A stretch of DNA of 64,000 nucleotides from Alicyclobacillus acidocaldarius subsp. acidocaldarius Tc-4-1. GTDB taxonomy: Bacteria > Bacillota > Bacilli > Alicyclobacillales > Alicyclobacillaceae. This document shows, in pieces, positions 16,795-25,349 of the stretch; position 1 is the first letter of the stretch, and each line of letters starts with the position of its first letter. Below the pieces are notes generated by a model that ran no database searches, was not told the origin of the DNA, and worked only from the letters and a program-made list of their open reading frames with translations. The stretch is from the NCBI RefSeq assembly GCF_000219875.1, contig NC_017167.1:600765-664764 (forward strand), written 5' to 3'. The translations under genes were made by a program, and so were the position numbers.

Positions 16795-19700
16795 CGTTTG
16801 TTCGTCGCGCTTGCCTGCGATGGCCATATATACCGCGGGCACCAAAAGCAGCGTGACCAGGGTGGAGAACGTCAGTCCAAACGCGATGACCGTGGCCATG
16901 GACGCGAGCGTCTCCGCGCCTTTTCCGTAGCCAATCACGAGCGGAAGCATGGCGAGCACCGTCGTCGCCGTGCTCATGAGGATGGGGCGCAGTCGAACGG
17001 GCCCAGCTTCCATGAGCGCTTCGCGCAGAGGCTTGCCTTCTCGGCGCAGCCGGTTGGCGTAGTCCACCAGCACAATCGCGTTGTTCGCGACGAGGCCCAT
17101 CACCATGATCACGCCAATGGCCGAGTCCACGTTGAGCGATCGGTGCGTGAGCGTGAGTCCGAGCGCCGCGCCGATGAAGGTCGGCGGCAGCGAGAACATG
17201 ATGACAAACGGCGTCAGCAGGGACTCGAATAGGCTCGCCATGAGCATGTACAAAAGTGCCACGGAGAACAGGAACGCCCACAGCATGTCGAACATCGTCT
17301 GGCGGAGGAAGGCCCCGCCTTGGCCGAACCCCACACTGTACCCTTCGGGAACGCGAATCGATTTCAGCTGCTTGACGAGTTCCAGCTGCGCGCGGCCCTG
17401 CGTGATGCCGTACGGCGTCGCGGTCACCTCGACGGTTCGAACCCCGTTGATGTGCGTGATGCTCGGCGGCTCCGAGCCGTTCGAGACGGTGCCGAGCTTC
17501 GTGACCGGGACCATCTGCCCCGCCTGATTCTCCACCGTCAGATCCTGCAGGTGGTTCAGGTTCTGCGCATAGCTCGGCGGCAGTTCGACGACGATATTGT
17601 AGGTGTTGCCGTTCACGTCGTATGTCGAGGCGATTTGCCCGCCGACGTCCGCCTTCAGCACGCTCTCCACGGCTTGCGCTGTGAGTCCGTATTCCGCGAG
17701 CGAGGACGGATCCAGCGTCAACGTGACGTTGGGCATGGCCGCCGTGGCGCCATTTTGGATGTCCTCTAGGCCGTGCACTCGGTGCATGGCCGCCGCCACC
17801 TGATTCGCGAGCCGCGTCAATTCGGCGACGTCAGGCCCTTGAATCTCCACCGATATCTGATCCGACGCCGGACCGCTTGAGCCATTGGCGGACGCCGCAG
17901 CCGCGGTGACCGTGGCGCCCGAAATGGATTGGGCAAGCTGATTGAACTGCGACGTCATCGTTTCAACCGCTTGGCTCGAGACGGCATTCTCGAACCGCAC
18001 GGTGAGCGTAGCCTGGTTGGTGGCAGGCAGCGCGGCGTAAGAGTTGCCGCCGATCTGCGCGTCGATTTGTTGAATCCCGTGGAGATGCGCGCGGGCGAGC
18101 ACCTCCACGCGCTTCGTCACCTTCTCCGTCGCCGCGAGCGAGGTGCCGGGTGGCGTCTGCACGCTCACCGTCATCTCGTCTTCGCCCACGTTCGGCACCA
18201 ATTCAAAACCGATCTTCGGCACCATGGCCACACTCGCCACGAACATGAGGGCCGTAACGGTGAAAATCGTCTTCCGGTGCGACAGGCTGAAGGCGAGCAG
18301 GCGGCGGTACAGTTCCGTCAGCCCGTGCATGAAGCGCGCGGACCAGTCAAACGGTGCGTACCAGCGCATGGGCGCGTCTCGACCCGGCAGGCGATCCGGC
18401 TCGTCGAACCGCCGGCCCCTGAGAAGCCGCGACGCGAGCATCGGCGTGAAGGTGAGCGCCACGAACAGCGCGGCCACGTGTGAAAACGAGACCGTGAGCG
18501 ACAGCGGCTTGAAAAACTGCCCGGCGATGCCCGGTACGAAGATGGACGGCGCAAAGACGCTGATCTGCGCGCACGCGGCCACGAATACGGCCAGGCCCAC
18601 CTCTTCGGTGCCGATCACGGCAGCTTCCATCGGGCGGAGGCCGCGCTGGCGAGACCGGAAGATGGACTCCAGCACGACGATGGAAAAGTCGACGAGCGAG
18701 CCGAGGCCCACCGCGAGCGATCCCAGCGTGATGGAGTTGATGGAGAGCCCGGCAGCGGCCATGAGCGCGAAGGTCGACAGCGTGGCGATGGGGATGGCCA
18801 CTGCCACCACGATGGTGGAGCGAACGCTGCGCAGAATCAGCAGGATGACCAGGATCCCGAAGATGAACCCGAGCACCGTGTGGTTGACCACGGTGTGGAT
18901 GGTGTCGCGAACGGGCTGTGCGTCGTCCGTGAGCACCTCCAGGTGCACGCCGGGCGGCAGCTGCGCTTCAATGGACGGGAGCGCCTGCCACACGCCGTTT
19001 GAGACTTGCACGATGTTGGCGTCGGACGCCTGCGAAATGGACAGGGTCACGGCCGGCGCGTCGTTCACCGTGCTCACGAGTTCGACGGGCGCATGGCCGT
19101 CCTCAATCTGAGCGATGTCCTTGAGCCTGACGTCGCCGCGCAGAGGCAACGGAATCTCGAGATCTCCAAGTTGAGATGCGGATCCAATCTCCCCGTTCAC
19201 ATGGAGGGGGATGAGGAGATTGCCCTTTTGGACCTGCCCGGCGTCCGCCGAGAGGTTGTTGGCGGCGATGGCATTCACCACCTGCTCGATGCTCAGATGG
19301 TACGTCTTCAGCTTGTCCGGATCCACCTCGACGGTGATCTGGCGCACGAGCCCGCCCGCCTCCTGGACGCCCGCAACGCCGTTCAGCCGCTCAATGGCCG
19401 GCTCTACGACGTTGGTCGCCGCGTCGGACACGGTCTGCAGGGAAACGCCCTTCGATCCGTACACGGCAATGCGCATGATGGGCAGGCTGTTGGGGTCGAA
19501 CTGCTGCACAAGCGGCGTCGTGGCGTCGGACGGGAGTTCCGGCTGAACCCGGTTCACGAGGCTGCGCATCTGGTTCAGTTCCTCGTCCAGATTGACGCCG
19601 TAGTTGAATTCCACAATCACGAGCGAACTTCCGGCCGTCGATTGCGACTCAATGAGGTTCACGCCCGAGAGCCCCTCGAGCGCCTGCTCGAGCGGGTGGG

Positions 19701-19890
19701 AAATCTGTTTTTCCACTTCTTCCGGCGAGGCGCCGTTACACGATGTGACCACCGCTGCCACGGGCAGGTTCAGCTTCGGAAACAGCTCTTCCGGCAGGTG
19801 GAGGAGCGCAAAGACGCCGACCGCGACGAGCGCAATCATGAGCATGGTGATGGTGACGGGGCGGCGAATGGAGAATTTGGCAAGTTGCAC
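16765..19890 (-). CDS. RND (AcrB/SwrC-type) efflux transporter
   Basis: 1041 residues, the length of a full HAE-type RND pump. It begins A-K-F-S-I-R-R-P-V-T-I-T-M-L with the first membrane helix and shows the two large extracytoplasmic loops and two blocks of membrane helices. A-V-G-L-G-S-L-V-D-F-S-I-V-V-L-E in TM4 carries the proton-relay acidic residue. GTG start, with GAAAGGAGCC upstream on the minus strand. Gram-positive members include Bacillus SwrC, which exports surfactin and confers resistance. No periplasmic adaptor gene is adjacent, as expected for such hosts. The substrate is unknown. Confidence 0.93.
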   Translation of the reverse strand: MQLAKFSIRRPVTITMLMIALVAVGVFALLHLPEELFPKLNLPVAAVVTSCNGASPEEVEKQISHPLEQALEGLSGVNLIESQSTAGSSLVIVEFNYGVNLDEELNQMRSLVNRVQPELPSDATTPLVQQFDPNSLPIMRIAVYGSKGVSLQTVSDAATNVVEPAIERLNGVAGVQEAGGLVRQITVEVDPDKLKTYHLSIEQVVNAIAANNLSADAGQVQKGNLLIPLHVNGEIGSASQLGDLEIPLPLRGDVRLKDIAQIEDGHAPVELVSTVNDAPAVTLSISQASDANIVQVSNGVWQALPSIEAQLPPGVHLEVLTDDAQPVRDTIHTVVNHTVLGFIFGILVILLILRSVRSTIVVAVAIPIATLSTFALMAAAGLSINSITLGSLAVGLGSLVDFSIVVLESIFRSRQRGLRPMEAAVIGTEEVGLAVFVAACAQISVFAPSIFVPGIAGQFFKPLSLTVSFSHVAALFVALTFTPMLASRLLRGRRFDEPDRLPGRDAPMRWYAPFDWSARFMHGLTELYRRLLAFSLSHRKTIFTVTALMFVASVAMVPKIGFELVPNVGEDEMTVSVQTPPGTSLAATEKVTKRVEVLARAHLHGIQQIDAQIGGNSYAALPATNQATLTVRFENAVSSQAVETMTSQFNQLAQSISGATVTAAAASANGSSGPASDQISVEIQGPDVAELTRLANQVAAAMHRVHGLEDIQNGATAAMPNVTLTLDPSSLAEYGLTAQAVESVLKADVGGQIASTYDVNGNTYNIVVELPPSYAQNLNHLQDLTVENQAGQMVPVTKLGTVSNGSEPPSITHINGVRTVEVTATPYGITQGRAQLELVKQLKSIRVPEGYSVGFGQGGAFLRQTMFDMLWAFLFSVALLYMLMASLFESLLTPFVIMFSLPPTFIGAALGLTLTHRSLNVDSAIGVIMVMGLVANNAIVLVDYANRLRREGKPLREALMEAGPVRLRPILMSTATTVLAMLPLVIGYGKGAETLASMATVIAFGLTFSTLVTLLLVPAVYMAIAGKRDEQTEAAPARHAP

Positions 19891-19992
19891 GATCCCGGCT
19901 CCTTTCTTCCGTCTATCGTCGCCGGACGGGCCGCCATTTGCAAGCCAATCCAGAAGAAAAAACGAGAGACGGAGGAGGAGCCGGGGCGTGCC

Positions 19993-21060
19993 TCAGGCAT
20001 TCAGAATGTCCTGGCGGCCGAACCGGAGAAAGGCCGCGGCCAGAAGCACCACGGTCCAGACGAGGAGAACCGCGACGCCCTGGGCGAGCGTGACCGGAGA
20101 GCCGACGGTAAAGGCGGTGCCACCGGCGAGATCGCCATACAGGCTGAGATGGGTGGTGAAAAGCATTCTCACCCAGGATTGGCCGCGCGCCATGGCGGCC
20201 ACCACGAAGCCGATGATGATGGAACCCATGGCCGCCGACGTGCTCACCATCGCGGATGGAAAGAGGACGGAGCAGGTGAAGGCAATGGAGGCCACCGCCA
20301 TCATGGCGCCCGCCACGAGCGCGCTCTGCAGCAAAAATGCATGCCACATCGGCCAGACCACGGCGTGATCGTAAAGCGCGACGGGCGTGGATTGAAGGGC
20401 ACCCGGCTGCGTGAAGAATCGCACGTGGACGTTGAGCCACTCGGGCTGCATCGCGCCCTGAGGGCCGTCGATGGCCAGGGCGACACCCAAAAACGCGAAA
20501 CAGAGCAGAAAGGACAGCGCGGCGGACGACGCCACGGAGACGAGCCATTTGCCAAAGAGCAGCGTGCGCCGGCGCACGGGCCGCACCACCAGCAGCTTGA
20601 TGGTCCCCTGGGTCATTTCGCCGGCCACCATGTCGCCGACGAGGATTACGACGAGCAGCGGGATGAACGTCTTCGTGGCGGCGCCCACAAACTGACTCGT
20701 CTCTGCCCACCCGTTCAACAGGTTAGGCGAGATGGGCCCGACGTCATGCGCCAGGCGGTAACGATCCTCCTGTACGCGCTGCTGGAGGGATGCCAGCGCC
20801 TGAGCCGCGCCGGCGGAGGTGGGGGACTGGCGTTCGAGCAGGCTGAGCTGCGCCTGCGCGGCTGCAAGATCGGTCTTGGCGTTCGCCTTCCAGTCGGCGG
20901 ATACCGCCTGGGTCGGCACGCGGCTGTAAATTTGCTTCTCATGATGCTCCCCGAGCGCAAGCATCCCCACGAGGCATAGGGCGAGCGCCACCACGACGGC
21001 GAGCCGCCTGCGGCGCACGAGCTTCATCCATTCGTTTTGCACGACGCGCCAGAGCGTCAT
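19993..21060 (-). CDS. ABC-2 type permease
   Basis: 355 residues. A short cytosolic start (V-Q-N-E-W-M-K-L-V-R-R-R-R) leads into a first helix. A long extracytoplasmic coiled stretch rich in Ala/Gln (about 55-125) follows, then five to six helices, including L-L-V-V-I-L-V-G-D-M-V-A-G-E-M-T-Q-G-T-I, the elbow motif of ABC-2 permeases such as NatB. Its ATG overlaps the stop of the upstream ATPase gene (ATGA), so the two form one exporter. Last gene of the GntR-led run. Confidence 0.88.
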   Translation of the reverse strand: MTLWRVVQNEWMKLVRRRRLAVVVALALCLVGMLALGEHHEKQIYSRVPTQAVSADWKANAKTDLAAAQAQLSLLERQSPTSAGAAQALASLQQRVQEDRYRLAHDVGPISPNLLNGWAETSQFVGAATKTFIPLLVVILVGDMVAGEMTQGTIKLLVVRPVRRRTLLFGKWLVSVASSAALSFLLCFAFLGVALAIDGPQGAMQPEWLNVHVRFFTQPGALQSTPVALYDHAVVWPMWHAFLLQSALVAGAMMAVASIAFTCSVLFPSAMVSTSAAMGSIIIGFVVAAMARGQSWVRMLFTTHLSLYGDLAGGTAFTVGSPVTLAQGVAVLLVWTVVLLAAAFLRFGRQDILNA

Positions 21061-21971
21061 GGCGCATCCCCTCCCGACTCTGCGCCTGTGAGCGCGAGAA
21101 ACGATTGCTCCAGTCCACCGGTGCGCGCCGCTTCATAGACGTCGAACCCGGCTCCGACGAGATCGCGAAGGAGCTTCGCGACACGGGCGTCGTCAAGATG
21201 GTGGACGACGAGCTTGGCGTCGCTTCCTTCGACTTCAAATCCGCGCGCCCGGAGCCATTCGGTCGCCTCGTCCCACCGCGAGACGCGCAGGCGCAGGGAG
21301 CCAGCCCCTGCGCGAAGCTCCGCCACGCTCGCCTCGGCGATGATCCTGCCCTGTTGCAGCACGGCGACGCGATCGCACATCTGCTCGACCTCCGAGAGCA
21401 GGTGGCTGGAGACGAAGACGGCCAAGCCTTCGGCGGCGAGGGTGCGGATGAGTTCGCGGAACTCGCGAATGCCGGCCGGATCGAGCCCATTCGTGGGCTC
21501 GTCGAGCACGAGCAGCTTCGGATCGGCAATCAGAGCCTGGGCGACGCCGAGGCGTTGCCGCATGCCGAGCGAATACCGCTTGACCTTGTCGTCAATGCGA
21601 TCCTGGAGCCCGACGCGTTTGGCCACGCGCTCGATGCGCTCCTGGACGCGATCGACCCCGGCCAGCCGCGCGTAGTGGAGCAGGTTCTGGCGGCCGGTCA
21701 GATACCCGTACATCTCGGGATTTTCGACGATGGCGCCGAGGTATCGCTTTGCGCTGACGGGATCGCGCTCGACGTCGTGACCGCACACCTGGATGGCGCC
21801 GCGCGTGGGCCGTATGAGCCCGACAATCATGCGGATGGTCGTGGTCTTGCCAGCGCCGTTCGGCCCGAGGAAGCCGTACACTTCGCCCGCGCGCACGCTC
21901 ATATTCAGCTGGCGGACGATCTCGCGGCGCCCGATGCGTTTGGTGACGTCAAACAGTTGCAACACGTTCAT
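21057..21971 (-). CDS. ABC transporter ATP-binding protein (partner of 19993-21060)
   Basis: 304 residues from ATG 21971, with AGAGGAGG upstream; a longer frame to 22370 runs inside the neighbouring permease and is rejected. Walker A is G-P-N-G-A-G-K-T-T, the signature Y-S-L-G-M-R-Q-R-L and Walker B L-L-V-L-D-E-P-T-N-G-L-D-P; the H-loop is S-S-H-L-L. The C-terminal about 90 residues form the extra domain common in drug/bacitracin-type exporters. It is coupled to the downstream permease, and its 5' end overlaps the upstream permease stop by 4 bases. Confidence 0.93.
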   Translation of the reverse strand: MNVLQLFDVTKRIGRREIVRQLNMSVRAGEVYGFLGPNGAGKTTTIRMIVGLIRPTRGAIQVCGHDVERDPVSAKRYLGAIVENPEMYGYLTGRQNLLHYARLAGVDRVQERIERVAKRVGLQDRIDDKVKRYSLGMRQRLGVAQALIADPKLLVLDEPTNGLDPAGIREFRELIRTLAAEGLAVFVSSHLLSEVEQMCDRVAVLQQGRIIAEASVAELRAGAGSLRLRVSRWDEATEWLRARGFEVEGSDAKLVVHHLDDARVAKLLRDLVGAGFDVYEAARTGGLEQSFLALTGAESGGDAP

Positions 21972-22948
21972 GGGTTCCACCTCCTCTTTCGGTACACGCC
22001 CGCGCGATCCAAGGCGGCGAAGATTGCGCCGGATCCCACGAGCCAGACGCACACCGCTTCGATCGCGGCCGCCTTGCCCTGGCCGAGATTGACCGCGTGA
22101 TCGATCCACGTGGCCAGGATGAAGCCCGCGAGCAGCGAGATGCCAAGGGCCAGCAGGCGACGGTAGGCTCCAAACGGAAACGTTTCCTCCACCAGTTCCA
22201 GCGGCAGGCGTTCGAATAGCCGGACTCCGAGCACCAGCCAGCAGGCGATCCACGCAGCGAACCACAGCGCGTACGCCGCCAGGGACGCATCCGTGACCGT
22301 GTCGAGCAGCGTCAGAGGCGAAAGCTGGATCACATCGCTGTACAGATGCATGGATGGCATCGCCGCCCACTTGCTATCTACGTAATGGATGAGCGTGCCC
22401 ACGTACATCGGAAAACCTGCGACACCGAGGGCGCAAACGTACGCCAACGCGACGCTCGTGATGGTCGCACCTGCCGCTACACCCAGGCTCCAGGCCGCGA
22501 GGTAGACGAGGAGCCGCTTCAGGAGCACGTGAACGAGCAGCGTCGGACTCGCCGGCATGCCGGCGATGGCGTCGAGGGCGCACACGTAGAGGAGCACCAA
22601 AAGATGGCTCGCGACGAGCGCACCTCCCGTGAGGCCCGCGTGGATGGTGTACACGTCCTTCCGCCGGATGGGTCCGGCGAGAAGGCTTAGGACCTCTCCG
22701 CGGCGCGTGACGAGTCCGAGCGAGAGCACGCCTAACAACATGGCCCAGAAGATACTGAGGTCCATCTGATACGCGGGTTGGCCCAGCGCGGTGCGCTCGA
22801 GATTTTGGCGCAAGAGGCTCATCGAGTCGGGATTCAGAAACGGAAGAAGCCAGTTTCGCGCCAGGACCAACGGCGTGGCGATGAGCCACCCGTTCAAGGA
22901 ACGCCACGCGTACCACCAAACGGCGCTACGCGGTCCCATCCGTGTCAC
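21968..22948 (-). CDS. ABC transporter permease (partner of 22926-23846)
   Basis: About 326 residues with six or more hydrophobic segments. GTG 22948 is chosen because AAAGGAGGG lies 8 bases upstream; ATG 22939 is the alternative. The start lies inside the end of the preceding ATPase gene (23-base overlap) and the stop overlaps the next ATPase start, so translation is tightly coupled. No soluble domain or named family motif was recognised; the role follows from position between two ATPases and the hydrophobicity. Confidence 0.8.
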   Translation of the reverse strand: MTRMGPRSAVWWYAWRSLNGWLIATPLVLARNWLLPFLNPDSMSLLRQNLERTALGQPAYQMDLSIFWAMLLGVLSLGLVTRRGEVLSLLAGPIRRKDVYTIHAGLTGGALVASHLLVLLYVCALDAIAGMPASPTLLVHVLLKRLLVYLAAWSLGVAAGATITSVALAYVCALGVAGFPMYVGTLIHYVDSKWAAMPSMHLYSDVIQLSPLTLLDTVTDASLAAYALWFAAWIACWLVLGVRLFERLPLELVEETFPFGAYRRLLALGISLLAGFILATWIDHAVNLGQGKAAAIEAVCVWLVGSGAIFAALDRAGVYRKRRWNP

Positions 22949-23846
22949 GCGCGTATCCCTCCTTTCGCATGAGCCAGCGGAACCACTCCTCGAGCGGCAG
23001 GCGTTCCTGCACCACGGCGGGCTCGGCGCCGGCGTCGCGCAACTTCGCCATGAGATGTGGGAGGGCGTTTCGCTCCACCATGGCGCTCCATCGGTCTCCG
23101 CTATCCCGCTCCCAGGTGAGTGCACATCCTCCAGCGTCGAGTGCCTGCTTGCCCTCTGGCCGCACTGAGATTTTGACGAACCGCTCCTTCGCGTCTTCCA
23201 GTTGGCCCGACCAAATCGACCGCCCTTTGAACATCACCGTGGCGCTGTCCGCGAGCCGCTCCATGGCGTCGAGATCGTGCGTGGCCACAAGAATCGTGGT
23301 GCCCGCGTCGGCTGCCTCGCCGAGCAGCCACTGCCAGATCTGCCTTTGCACGACCGGATCGAGTCCCGTGGTCGGTTCGTCGAGCAGGAGGAGGCGCGGC
23401 CGCATGGCGAGCGCGAGGGCGAGTTTGGCCTGCATGCGCATTCCCGGGGAAAAGCGTCGGATGCGCTCGTCCGTCGGCAGTTCGAGGCTTCTCACCAGCC
23501 CGCGAAACCGATGAGCGTCAAAGCGGGGGTACACGCGCGCCGCAAATCGGGCCCAGTCGCTCAGACGGAAGCGCGTTGGCAGCGAGATGACAGGGTCCAC
23601 GAGTGCCATCGCCGCGCGCCACTCGGGTTGGTCCCAGGGCGCAATGCGAGCGCCCCTCCAGGCTATTTCCCCTTCGTCCGGCCTGTACAGCCCCGCAATG
23701 ACGCGCAGAAGCGTGGTCTTGCCGGAGCCGTTGGCGCCCAAGACCGCGTGGACAGAGCCCTCGCCCGCCGAGAGCGTGGCGGCCGAAAGTGCCGTATTCT
23801 TCCCGATGCGCTTGGACAAATCGCGGACCGAGAGGACGGCCTCCAT
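22926..23846 (-). CDS. ABC transporter ATP-binding protein (YtrB-like)
   Basis: 306 residues. Walker A is G-A-N-G-S-G-K-T-T, the signature F-S-P-G-M-R-M-Q-A-K (a degenerate L-S-G-G-Q), Walker B L-L-L-L-D-E-P-T-T-G-L-D-P, with T-H-D as H-loop. The F-S-P-G-M-R/M pattern and the gene order GntR-ATPase-permease resemble the Bacillus ytr operon. The ATG is immediately downstream of the gntR stop, and its AGGAGGAG site lies in the gntR 3' end. Confidence 0.9.
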   Translation of the reverse strand: MEAVLSVRDLSKRIGKNTALSAATLSAGEGSVHAVLGANGSGKTTLLRVIAGLYRPDEGEIAWRGARIAPWDQPEWRAAMALVDPVISLPTRFRLSDWARFAARVYPRFDAHRFRGLVRSLELPTDERIRRFSPGMRMQAKLALALAMRPRLLLLDEPTTGLDPVVQRQIWQWLLGEAADAGTTILVATHDLDAMERLADSATVMFKGRSIWSGQLEDAKERFVKISVRPEGKQALDAGGCALTWERDSGDRWSAMVERNALPHLMAKLRDAGAEPAVVQERLPLEEWFRWLMRKEGYARDTDGTA

Positions 23847-24257
23847 TCACATCTCCTCCTTTCCTTCGGCTCCGCGCGCGGCGTCACGCGCCTGGCGAAA
23901 CATCCGCTCGAACTCGTCTTCCGCGAGGCCCAGGTGGTAGGCCTCAATCCACGCGAGCCGCAGGGAGTCGCGGAGTTTTTCGATGCGCTCCTCGACATCG
24001 GGCGGCCTCTGCCCTGGGCTCGCCACGAACGTGCCCCGGCCTCGGACGACCTCGATCACGCGGCTTCGCTCGAGCTCCTGATACGCCTTCGCGACGGTGT
24101 TGTGGTTGATGGCGAGGGAGACAGCGAGATCCCGCACGGAGGGCAGGCGATCGCCGGGCTTCAGCCAGCCAGCTGCCACCGCCCCTTTGATGCCGTCCAC
24201 AATCTGCTGATAGACCGGCGTGGGAGACCGGGGGTCCACCTGAAGCCACACGGCCAT
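23847..24257 (-). CDS. GntR-family regulator, YtrA subfamily
   Basis: About 136 residues: an N-terminal winged helix (P-V-Y-Q-Q-I-V-D-G-I ... R-L-P-S-V-R-D-L-A ... N-H-N-T-V-A-K-A-Y-Q-E-L-E) and only a short two-helix C-terminal part, as in YtrA regulators. Start options are GTG 24260, ATG 24257 and GTG 24251; the last leaves M-W-L-Q-V-D-P-R-S-P-T-P, the typical YtrA beginning, and has the best spacing from AAGGGGG. The gene is first in the two-ABC operon and most likely represses it through the palindrome at 24301-24329. Confidence 0.9.
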   Translation of the reverse strand: MAVWLQVDPRSPTPVYQQIVDGIKGAVAAGWLKPGDRLPSVRDLAVSLAINHNTVAKAYQELERSRVIEVVRGRGTFVASPGQRPPDVEERIEKLRDSLRLAWIEAYHLGLAEDEFERMFRQARDAARGAEGKEEM

Positions 24258-24300
24258 CACCCCCTTGGCGGACGTTTGTGGGCGCGCTCGGCGAGTGTCT

Positions 24301-24329
24301 CATGTGTACTAGTTCGAATAGTACACATG
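24301..24329. promoter_or_regulatory. Palindromic operator of the GntR/ABC operon
   Basis: Perfect 11-bp inverted repeat CATGTGTACTA / TAGTACACATG separated by 7 bases. It lies directly downstream of the -10, over the expected transcription start. This is an ideal site for autorepression by the YtrA-like product. Confidence 0.8.
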
Positions 24330-24330
24330 C

Positions 24331-24359
24331 ATCATACGGGGGCTGGACGCCGATGTCAA
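24331..24359 (-). promoter_or_regulatory. Sigma-A promoter of the GntR/ABC operon
   Basis: On the minus strand: TTGACA (24359-24354), a 17-base spacer and TATGAT (24336-24331). This is the best sigma-A match seen in the window. Confidence 0.85.
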
Positions 24360-24387
24360 GCGGCCGGGCAGGAGGTGCCGGCAGACT

Positions 24388-25329
24388 TCAGGCGTCCCAC
24401 TTACTCCGCGGAATGTCGTAGATCATGCCGTCGTGCGCGAGCAGCGTGTTGGGGAAAACGGCTCGGGCCTCCGCGAGGAACTCGTCCTCCTCGGTCCGCT
24501 CGTAGCGCGCGCTCAGATGCGTGAGGATGAGGCACTTGGCCCCTGCCTCCCGCGCGATCTCGGCGGCTTGGCGCGCCGTGCTGTGGAAGAAGGCCGAGGC
24601 GAGATGCGCATGTCGATCCAGGAACGTTGCTTCGTGCACGAGACAGTCGGCGCCGCGCGCCAGTTCCACCGCGGCCTTACATGGCCTCGTGTCGCCGAGG
24701 ATGGCGATGACGCGTCCGGGTTCGGCCGGATCGACGAAATCGGCCGCGCGCAGCCGCCGTCCATCGGGGAGGGTCACGTCCTCACCGGCCTTGAGCCGCG
24801 CCCAGAGGGGGCTCGGTTGAAGGCCCTCCGCGCGGAGCTGCTCCGCATGGAGGCGGCCGGGGAAGGGCGCCTCTTCAATTCGGTAGCCGTAGGAGGGTAT
24901 GGCGTGATCGAGGAGTGCCGCGCGCACGGTATACAGCCCTTCGCGGAAGGGCTCGGGCTCGGGTGACGTCCACTCATGAAATTGGATCGCGTAGCTGAGG
25001 TGCGTCTGACTCAGATCGAGGGTGGCGCGGACGAACGCTCGGATACCGGCTGGGCCGTAGAGCTGCAACGGTCCGACGTTCTCTGGAAACGACCGCGTGC
25101 TGAGGAGCCCCGGAAGGCCGAAGATGTGATCGCCGTGGAGGTGTGTGATGAAGACGCGATCGACCCGGTTGGGGCCGAACGGCGCGTCGAACATGCGGTG
25201 CTGCGTCGCTTCGCCGCAGTCGAACAGCCATACGGTGCTGTCCTCCCGGGTCAGGCGAAGCGCGATGGCGGTCACGTTGCGGCGCCGGGAAGGGGCCCCG
25301 GCGCCCGTGCCGAGAAAGATGAGCTCCAT
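24388..25329 (-). CDS. rnz: Ribonuclease Z
   Basis: 313 residues; the tRNA 3'-processing endonuclease. The metallo-beta-lactamase motif H-L-H-G-D-H is at residues 63-68. Other metal ligands are in L-G-D-T-R-P and L-T-H-L-S-A-R-Y, and the exosite arm is the H-A-I-P-S-Y-G-Y-R-I-E-E segment. ATG 25329 gives the standard start M-E-L-I-F-L-G-T-G with AGAGGA 8 bases upstream; ATG 25338 is less well placed, and the frame continues meaninglessly to 25785 inside the MFS gene. It follows the MFS gene by 20 bases and is probably co-transcribed with it. Confidence 0.95.
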   Translation of the reverse strand: MELIFLGTGAGAPSRRRNVTAIALRLTREDSTVWLFDCGEATQHRMFDAPFGPNRVDRVFITHLHGDHIFGLPGLLSTRSFPENVGPLQLYGPAGIRAFVRATLDLSQTHLSYAIQFHEWTSPEPEPFREGLYTVRAALLDHAIPSYGYRIEEAPFPGRLHAEQLRAEGLQPSPLWARLKAGEDVTLPDGRRLRAADFVDPAEPGRVIAILGDTRPCKAAVELARGADCLVHEATFLDRHAHLASAFFHSTARQAAEIAREAGAKCLILTHLSARYERTEEDEFLAEARAVFPNTLLAHDGMIYDIPRSKWDA

Positions 25330-25349
25330 ACCGTTCATCCTCTGCCGCG

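Noticed and set aside
19006-20979. 657-codon plus-strand frame across the RND and ABC permease genes
   Set aside because: It crosses two real minus-strand genes and their intergenic gap; low-complexity basic product.
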